A stretch of 64,000 nt of DNA, taken from Larus michahellis. Taxonomy: Eukaryota; Chordata; Aves; Charadriiformes; Laridae. Both the position numbers and the translations under genes were made by a program. The notes below the pieces were generated by a model. That model was given only the letters and a program-made list of their open reading frames with translations, was not told where the DNA came from and searched no databases. The stretch lies in contig NC_133913.1 in assembly GCF_964199755.1 (NCBI RefSeq), positions 8,038,201-8,102,200 on the forward strand, written 5' to 3'. This document shows, in pieces, positions 57,312 through 64,000 of this stretch; within the stretch, counting starts at the first letter, position 1; each line of letters begins with the position of its first letter.

Positions 57312-58010
57312 GTGTATAAAGCAACTCATGTTTTAAATTTTCTAAACATGTCTTCTTTGTCATCCACAGCAGTAGATCGACATTTTGTAAGAACTGTTGA
57401 ATGGCCTGAACAACCCAAGGTGTATTATAAGCACCTTAAATCGGGGTGCATGCTAACCACAGATAATACTGCAACAAATAGAAGTTGTGAGCAAGACAAT
57501 TCTGTAATGATTTGTACTTCTCATCCGTATGTTTGCTTCGGCTCAAAATGCAAGTATACAAGAATGTAATCAATCTTATTGTGTAAATTTAACACGAGTA
57601 AGGTATAAAACAGCAGTAATATGGATAGGGAATCGTCAAAATGCATGAAAAACACGTCTTTCTCTGTATTGGGATTGGGAGTACAACTCTCGAAGACTTT
57701 GTGTTACATCTCTCCCCTGGAATACGTTGCTACATGGCTGAGAAATGGTTAAACACCATCTCCAAGGTGCTTTTGACATGTCATTGCAACAAAATATTCG
57801 CCCTTTACATGATCAGCTAAAAGCTCAAATACTAAAGATTCAAGACTTAATGAACCGCAATGTATTTGAAATATTACAAAAGGATTTCTCGTGGGTAAAT
57901 CCAAAGAAATTGGCTTTCTGGGCTAAATTTAGGAATCTGGGTATTTATTGCCTTAGCAGGGTTCCTTTTGATTCTGTTTTTAATTGTGTTTAGTATATAA
58001 CCTGCTAAGA
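57312..58010 (+). pseudogene. env fragments, betaretrovirus-like
   Basis: Several broken frames. 57312-57569 looks like the integrase C-terminus passing into surface-subunit sequence. 57745-57993 has the heptad helix and pre-membrane region of a transmembrane subunit, ending near a hydrophobic stretch at 57920-57990 read in another frame. The TM type appears different from the copies at 55880 and 60071. Confidence 0.55.
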
Positions 58011-58109
58011 GCGTCACAACGAGCAGAAGCACAAGTCATGGCGACCTTGTTAATAAATGGTCTGATGTTAAACAAAAAAGGGGAAGATGTGGCAGGTCTA
58101 CAAGCAGAG

Positions 58110-58610
58110 GCCTGCGTACGGCCAAAGACACAGAAAGCAGCAATAACATGGTACATGGACAATAAATGGCATGATATTGTGATCACAGACTGTAAAGGGT
58201 CCACACAAAAGCTAGAATTACGTGCTGTACTAGAAGTGTTTGTAGGTGGACAAAAGGAGGTATTAATATCATATGTGACTCCTTATATGTGGTTGGAATC
58301 ATTCAACAAATGGAGCGTGCTTTGCTGAAGGAGGTCAGAGATGAGCAGCTGTTCACCCTGCTCCATGAATTGTTGCTACTACCCAATGAACGGCACGATC
58401 CTTATTTCATCACCCATATTCGCAGCCATTTGGGGCTCCCAGAAGGTTTAGCTGAGGGCAATAGACGACCTGATAAACTTGTGGCTCCTGCATGGGCCGC
58501 ACCACCTCCAGATAAGTTTGCACGGGCATCTCATACATTCTTCCATCAATCTGCACGAATGCTGCACAGACAATTCGGGATCTCGGATCTGATGCCCGAG
58601 GTATAGTGCA
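58110..58610 (+). pseudogene. pol RNase H end and integrase zinc domain
   Basis: 58110-58328 shows an RNase H block (GSTQKLELRAVLEVF). After a frameshift at about 58300, 58320-58606 has its C-terminus (FITHIRSHLGLP, LAEGN) and the integrase N-terminal His pair. One of the zinc-ligand Cys positions in the following frame seems lost. The frame changes again at about 58606. Confidence 0.75.
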
Positions 58611-59373
58611 AACGTGTGCTGATTATCAACCATTTATACCTAACTTCAACCCCGGCATCTGTCCCCGAGGGCATGGACCTTTGGAGTTCCGGCAGACTGA
58701 TGTAACCCATGTGTCAGAATTTGGAAAACTGAAATTTATACACCTGAGTGTAGACTGTTATTCAACTGCAATTTGGGCAACTGCGCAGACTGGTGAATCT
58801 AGCAAACATGTACGAAAGCATTTGCGATCCGCGTTCGCGGCCTTAGGCGTACCGCGTGTGATAAAGACTGATAATGGCCCAGGGTATGTAGCCCGTTCAA
58901 CACAGGTATTTCTACAGCTGTGAGGCATTACACATGTGACTGGCACACCACATTCTCCGACGGGTCAAGCCATAGTGGAACGCATGAACCAGTCTTTAAA
59001 AAATTTGCTTCAAAAACAAAAAGGGGGAGAGCAAGGGCTGAGTCCTGTAGATCGACTGAACAAGGACGTTTACGTCCTGAACTTCCTACACCTTCCTCAA
59101 CACTGCCTTGTACCTCCAATCGTGCGGCACGGCGCAGGCCTGCAGAGAGACCTGGGAGATTTTAGGCAGGCAAATGGCATGGTAGCAGTTAAAAACAGTG
59201 TGACGGGGAAGTGGGAAGGACCGTGTAGACTACTAATCTGGGGTCGAGGATATGCCTGTATCGTTACAGATGCTGGAACCAGATGGGTACCAGCCAAGCG
59301 GATAAAGCCCTGGTTTGAGCAGACGGATTCGAATGAGTTACCCCACAATACCAACGACGACGGTGAGGGCTGA
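58606..59373 (+). pseudogene. pol integrase, copy 2
   Basis: Second integrase core with Asp in RQTDVT, Asp in KTDNGPGYV and Glu in QAIVERM. A TGA at 58921-58923 interrupts between the second Asp and the Glu. 58936-59373 is open to the C-terminus with the basic DNA-binding domain (GKWEGPCRLLIWGRG). Clearly related to, but different from, copy 1. Confidence 0.85.
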
Positions 59374-59476
59374 AGAAGTGCAGTGCCCTAGGTGTGGAAC
59401 TGTGACCCATGGATCCTTGTGCCTTGTGAGGATTGTTGAGGCCGGTGGTGGTTTGAAAGACCACGTGCTGCGGCCC

Positions 59477-59607
59477 GGTGTGCTGTGTGTTTTTAATCCG
59501 GTGTGCTGTGTATTTTAATTTTAGTGTGCTGTGTGTTTTTTATAAGGAATTAGGTAAAGTGATAGGGTATGCTGTGTGTTTTTAAATCCGGTGTGCTGTG
59601 TGTTTTA
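59477..59607 (+). repeat. Short tandem repeats (GGTGTGCTGTGTGTTTT)
   Basis: Four to five loosely spaced copies of GTGTGCTGTGTGTTTTTAAT, sometimes preceded by AATCCG, within the 3' interior of the retrovirus. Confidence 0.8.
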
Positions 59608-60070
59608 ATAAAGAACTAAGTAAGGTGACGGGTTTAATTCGTTTAGCTATTGCAATAGAGTACAGAGTCAGGTTCACCTCAACACGAGCTGGCTGAGCGA
59701 CAGGAGATTAGGGAAGTCTACCATTCACAAGGATTGGTCAAGGTGTGGCATACAGTGCTGTTACACAGTGCTACTGCCAGAGGTTTGGTCGGTTACGGAG
59801 GACTAGTGGGAACAGGTAGTATGTCACTGTAGCAACAGGTTCGGTCATCTACAGCGCAGAAAGAAGGGCAAGGGTACTGATATTTGAAGATGCCACTGAG
59901 AATTTGTGTCGGGCTTATCCTTGTGATTGGAAGTTGTAGCTGAGCACAAAATTGAGAACCCTTGGTATTTCGGCTTCTTTTAATACAGCAGGATTCAATT
60001 CAGTTTACCCAACATTTAACACGTCCCTCGTGAACTTTTGTGGAGGCACCATAGGGGTGATGATTGATTT

Positions 60071-60466
60071 TTGCTGTTGGCTCAGGATCATGGATGTGAA
60101 GATTTTGAAGGTATGTGTTGTATGAACCTTTCTGACCACTCATCATCCATTCATAAGCAGTTACGGGAGCTGAAGGATAACATGTCCAAATTAAAAGCGG
60201 TTAAAAACAGTTTCGATGATTGGTTAAGCTCATGGGGTATAACGGGATGGTTATCAGACTTCCTAAAACAAGGGCTCATGCTATTGTTGGTTATATTATT
60301 ATTGATTATGGTAGCCTCGTGTGTTCTCTGCAAAGTGACTGACATTATAAAAAATGCCATGCATAAGGTCTGGCTGGCTCAAGAAGAAAAAGGGGGTATT
60401 GTAGGAATGCATCTGAGAGAAAATGGTCACGTGAGCCAGCCTCCCTACTATGAGAGATTGGATTAA
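60071..60466 (+). pseudogene. Env transmembrane-subunit C-terminus, copy 2
   Basis: Open for 131 codons from 60071 and slightly beyond upstream. It holds the Cys-rich loop (HGC..GMCC), a NLSDHS block, the membrane-proximal region, a long hydrophobic membrane helix (about 60265-60330) and a cytoplasmic tail. The tail runs through the polypurine tract into the 3' LTR and ends with PPYYERLD. No surface subunit is attached, so it cannot form a working envelope protein. Confidence 0.85.
60381..60396 (+). promoter_or_regulatory. Polypurine tract
   Basis: AAGAAGAAAAAGGGGG followed by TAT and the 3' LTR at 60400; the usual plus-strand primer site. Confidence 0.8.
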
Positions 60467-60757
60467 GAGCAAAACAGGTGGTAGAAGATGGAATTAGTAC
60501 ATGGGAAAAATGGGAACTGAGAAGGTAGAAAACATGTTGTGCTAATGACTAAGAAAGTTACTATGCAAATTCTTGTAACCAATCTGATGTGTGAATGAAC
60601 TGCATGGACAGCGCGTGGACAGTGTAACTAGCTAATCAGAAATAAGCAAGTGGCACGTACGGCTACAACACAGGGTATAAAAGATGATGATCTGTGCTTA
60701 ATAAAGGGCTTCTGTTGATTCACATTGGATCGTCTGGAGTCCAGTTATTTCTCCTCA
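60400..60757 (+). repeat. 3' LTR
   Basis: 358 bases, TGTAGGAATG to CTCCTCA, with the same TATA and AATAAA elements as the 5' copy. The target-site duplication TTGCAT follows. Confidence 0.95.
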
Positions 60758-60763
60758 TTGCAT

Positions 60764-61964
60764 CTTGGTGGATATCACACATTGGCAATGCCTCTGAAGA
60801 AGTGTGAGTGGGCACAGCTTTTCCCATTACAGGTGTTTCCCTGATCACAGAAAGGCTAGAAATATATTGTTAATTGTTTGTCTGAACACATTCCTCCGCA
60901 GAAGTGGGAGAAGATTCATAACTAATAATATTCATTATTGAGTATCGAACTAATAATATTCATTAATTCATAACTAATAATAGTTATTATTCATAACTAG
61001 TAATAGTCTGTCATGTTGGTATACTCTGAGTCTAGCCATCGGAACTGGAGTCCTATTTTGCAGGAGTAAAGTACATATACAAATTGCTGGGATCATTTTA
61101 AGGATTTCTGAATATTGATTTTGCAGAAGTCATAATGAGTAATTCAGGTATGTCTGTCTGAAACACAACAGAGTTTCAGTTCTGTACCAGTTCTTCATTA
61201 GCTTGACAAACATACTGAGGTAGGAGGAGAGGTAATAACTGTGTCTAGTTTTCTCCTGAGGAAAATTAACCCTGAAAGGAAAAAAATAAATAAAAAATAA
61301 CATGACGATTAGAAGAAATGTCTTCCCTTTTTATTTAAAAATAGATATACACAGAAAAATATCAAGACCAGAAATATCTTTGGGAATGGTTGAAAAGGAG
61401 CAGGAATTATCTACAGGAAAAAATTAACCAAATGTCCTTGGAAAAAGAAAATATATAATTCATGGTCTTCTTTCTACCTTCCTTTTTAAAAAATACATAG
61501 ATTGTATCAAGAGTCCATCTTTTGGGTAAAAAAATGTCCTCCTTCTTCCGGGACTTTCTCCTCAGATGTGGATGCCAAGGAAGGGTTATTAGCAGCGTCA
61601 TAAAAGCAGCAGCAACTTTGCTGAATTCCAGGGAGCAGCTTTCATTGTGTCAGACACCAACAAGCACAGAATAACATTGTTAAGAATTGAATAGATGGTG
61701 ATAATGAATGACGATGATTAAAAACTAACCACTGATGATGTATAATATTAATGAATGTCAACCTAGTGAAGTTCTGTTTTAAAGTTTGAAACTAGACTAA
61801 TTTATTAGTAATCTGAACATTCCCATGACAGTGCTGACTAGTGCCTTCATATACATGACATGTAATTCTTTGATGTTCATACACATACATCACAGTTGCA
61901 ACACAAGGCAATCAATGAATATACAGGCTGATCTCTGCAAAAAAAAAACAAACCAAAAAGTAAT
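60764..61964. other. Intergenic, AT-rich
   Basis: Contains an imperfect AT-rich repeat of ACTAATAATATTCAT words at 60920-61010. No gene recognised. Confidence 0.55.
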
Positions 61965-62624
61965 CATGGAAAGGTTAGAGTTGGAAGGCACCTTAAAGAT
62001 CATCTGGTTCCAACCCCCCTGCCCTGGGCAGGGACACCTCCCACTGTCCAACCTGGCCTCAAACACCTCTAGGGATGGGGCAGCCACAGCTTCTCTGGGC
62101 AACCTGGGCCAGCGCCTCATCACTCTCACAGTCAAGAATTTCTTCTTATCTAACCTTTTTGTTTAAAACTGTCACCCCTCGTCCTATTGCTGCACTCCCT
62201 TATAAAGAGTCCCTCACCACCTTTCCTGTAGGCCCCCTTCAGGTACTGGAAGGTCACTATAAGGTCTCCCTGGACCCTTCTCTTCTCCAGGCTGAACAAC
62301 CCGAAGTCTCTCAACCCTCAGCCTGTCTTCACAGGAGAGGTGCTCCAGCTGTCTGATTATCTTTGTGGCCCTCCTCTGGACTCGCTCCAACAGATCCATG
62401 TCCTTCTTATGCTGGGGGCCCCAAAGCGGGATGCAGTACTCCAGGTGGGATCTCACAAGAACGGAGTAGAGGGGTAGGAGCCCCTCCTTTGACCTGGTGG
62501 CCACGCTTCTTTTTGATGCAGGCCAGGATGCAGTTGGCTTTCTGGGCTGCAAGCGCACATTGCTGGCTCATGTTGATCTTCTCATCCACCAACACCCCCA
62601 AGTCCTTCTCCTCAGGGCTGCTCT
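61965..62624 (-). mobile_element. CR1 LINE, 3' part (split by a solo LTR)
   Basis: Minus-strand CR1 with the 3' end at the left (CATGGAAAGGTTAGAGTTGG). It reads leftward through [39 protein letters not shown] and [20 protein letters not shown]. It is interrupted at 62624 by an LTR. Confidence 0.92.
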
Positions 62625-63146
62625 TGTAAGAAAAATCTAAGTATTGTTTTTGCAAAGGAACAACTTGGCAGTCTGCAATGATGTAGCTAGAGAATGATTA
62701 ACAACACATAGGCTGATCAAGAGACAGGCAAGAATGCTCATCCCTTAGACAAAGGAGAAACCAGCCTATGCCGGACCGGTGGTTTAACGGGAGGATGAAT
62801 GTTTAACTGAGACCAGCTACTGTGGGCAATAATACCAAAAAAAGGAAGAAACAAACAGGTGGAGTGAGGGGTTTAGGAGGGGTGATGGGGAGAAGTAAAC
62901 AGAGGCAGAGCGAATGGAATTAGTTTTAGGCAAATCGGACAGGCTGTAAACTCCGGAATACCTAGCCAGTGGTGAAACAGGGGAGGGAAATTTCGGCTGG
63001 GGATAGGAAATAAAAAGAAGTTACTTCGGGACCTCAGGTGTGCCTACCTGCTAGGTCACCTGTTCTTGCAAGAATGTCTAAATAAAATGTGCTTCGTATT
63101 GATCACTGCCTGAGCCATTGTTAGTGGATAAGGAGCGTTTCACACA
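62625..63146 (+). mobile_element. Solo LTR inserted in a CR1
   Basis: A 522-base element from TGTAAGAAAA to TTTCACACA, with a 4-bp duplication CTCT on each side (62621-62624 and 63147-63150). The CR1 text continues across it (GGGCTGCTCT before, CTCTCAATCAATTC after), matching the uninterrupted copy at 35870. AATAAA near 63080 indicates + orientation. The 4-bp duplication suggests a class I (gammaretrovirus-like) origin. Confidence 0.85.
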
Positions 63147-63285
63147 CTCTCAATCAATTCTCCACCCAGCCTGTATTTGGCTTGGGATTGCCCCGACGCA
63201 GGTGCAAGATCTTGCTCTTGGCCTGGTTGAACTTCATGAGGTTCATATGGGCCCACATCTCAAGCCTGTCCAGGACCCTGTAATT
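63147..63285 (-). mobile_element. CR1 LINE, remaining 5' part
   Basis: Continuation of the CR1 at 61965: CACCCAGCCTGTATTTGG, GGTTGAACTTCATGAGG and CAAGCCTGTCCAGGACCC, ending near 63285. Confidence 0.9.
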
Positions 63286-63496
63286 TTGCAAAAGAAATGT
63301 CCAGTTTCTTGGGCCCAGAAAGGTAGCCTGGTTTATATGATGGTGGGGCTGATTGCTGGTAGAGATGCCATCATTCAGCTGCTAAGGATGAACATAGAGC
63401 ATGATCAACCATCCAAAGTTACAATATAGTGCAACAGGTTGCAAGTGACCACTAGCATCAATTCAGGTTGGATGAACCAACTTAAGGATATCCAGG

Positions 63497-64000
63497 TGTT
63501 ATGATTTGGGAAAACCCATAACAATTTATTGTCATTTAGACAATTATTCTATCACCTGATGATCCCTCCACACCTGGAAAGGGGAATCAGGGAAAGCAAG
63601 GAAACACAAGGGTTGAAATATAAGTAGATTTAATAGGATAAGACTAAATAATTAACAATAATACTAAAGAACCAGTATTAATCCTGATACTAATATAAGA
63701 TATACAAGAATTATACTCAGCCAATTATATCAGTAGGAAGCCATGCACTCCCAGCAGTGGACAGTAAATGTCAGACACTGTGAGCGCAACAGCTTCAGGA
63801 GGAAGGGAAGGCCTCAGGGATCCGGCACTGAGGCAAGGAGTTTCTCTGGACTGCCACCATCAAAGGAGAGAGAAACTACACAGCAAACTTTCTAATTTAC
63901 ATAGAATGTGACGTTCATGGTATGAAATAATCCTGTTGGCCAGCCTGGGTCAGATGCCCAGGCCTTGCTCCTCCTCATCCCTGCACCTGGTAAGGCTTGA
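63497..64000 (-). mobile_element. Probable LTR, cut by the window edge
   Basis: Begins TGTTATGATTTGGG with an AATAAATTG on the minus strand soon after, then text typical of an avian ERVL-type LTR (TAATTAACAATAATAC, TGGCCAGCCTGGGTCAGATG near 63940). The other end is outside the window. Confidence 0.45.

Larger units (their letters stand above)
53644..60763 (+). mobile_element. Defective endogenous retrovirus (two LTRs)
   Basis: The whole element including the 6-bp target-site duplication TTGCAT (53644-53649 and 60758-60763). Six-base duplications and the tRNA-Trp-type primer site point to an alpharetrovirus-like (class II, ERVK-related) element. The interior lacks most of gag, protease and the reverse transcriptase core, and carries repeated integrase and Env pieces in an unusual order. 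All genes are broken by stops or frameshifts except a short 3' Env end. Not replication-competent as it stands. Confidence 0.93.

Noticed and set aside
1-64000. CRISPR arrays, bacterial operons, tRNA or rRNA genes.
   Set aside because: None seen. The sequence is vertebrate, and the repeats found are minisatellite, microsatellite or transposons.

Overview
The window is vertebrate nuclear DNA, almost certainly from a bird. It carries many CR1 LINE fragments with the avian-type 3' tail (about ATTCTATGATTC), avian-style endogenous retrovirus LTRs, and the conserved gene order TRAJ - TRAC - DAD1. All calls come from reading the sequence; nothing was searched against a database.

Region 1 (0.45-14.25 kb, + strand) is the 3' part of a T-cell receptor alpha joining cluster. 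I find 22 J segments. Most have a 12-spacer recombination signal upstream, a FGxG-type codon block and a splice donor in phase 1. Twelve have a canonical FGxG motif. Four replace the Phe with Leu or Trp. Two lose the second Gly (FGSR, FGME). Four look broken. Several belong to local tandem duplications.

Region 2 (17.2-19.8 kb, +) holds the TRAC constant gene: Ig-domain exon, connecting-peptide exon, transmembrane exon, and a probable short fourth exon. About 2.8 kb further 3' (22.56-22.65 kb) is a block with the order and spacing of the mammalian TCR-alpha enhancer core: a CRE-like site, a TCF/LEF-like site and a RUNX/ETS composite.

Region 3 (26.3-28.4 kb, - strand) is DAD1, the oligosaccharyltransferase subunit, in two coding exons transcribed toward TRAC. 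Its CpG-rich promoter side is flanked by a nine-copy, 61-bp minisatellite that repeats a CCAAT-type motif. A solo LTR with target-site duplication (24.08-24.64 kb) lies between the enhancer and DAD1.

Region 4 (33.8-51.4 kb) contains three class II olfactory receptor genes: intact +, intact -, and a + pseudogene with two in-frame stops. They sit among CR1 elements and LTRs, several nested in one another, and one inverted repeat.

Region 5 (53.64-60.76 kb, +) is a defective endogenous retrovirus. It has two 358-bp LTRs about 96-97% identical by eye, a 6-bp target-site duplication and a tRNA-Trp-type primer binding site as in alpharetroviruses. The interior is a scrambled mosaic: one gag fragment, two integrase copies and two to three Env transmembrane-subunit fragments. 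The last 3 kb is repeats: a CR1 interrupted by another solo LTR, and the start of one more LTR-like element.

Functionally, any rearranged V-J alpha exon would splice from a J donor to TRAC exon 1 under control of the 3' enhancer. DAD1 is an unrelated housekeeping neighbour kept in this position as in mammals.
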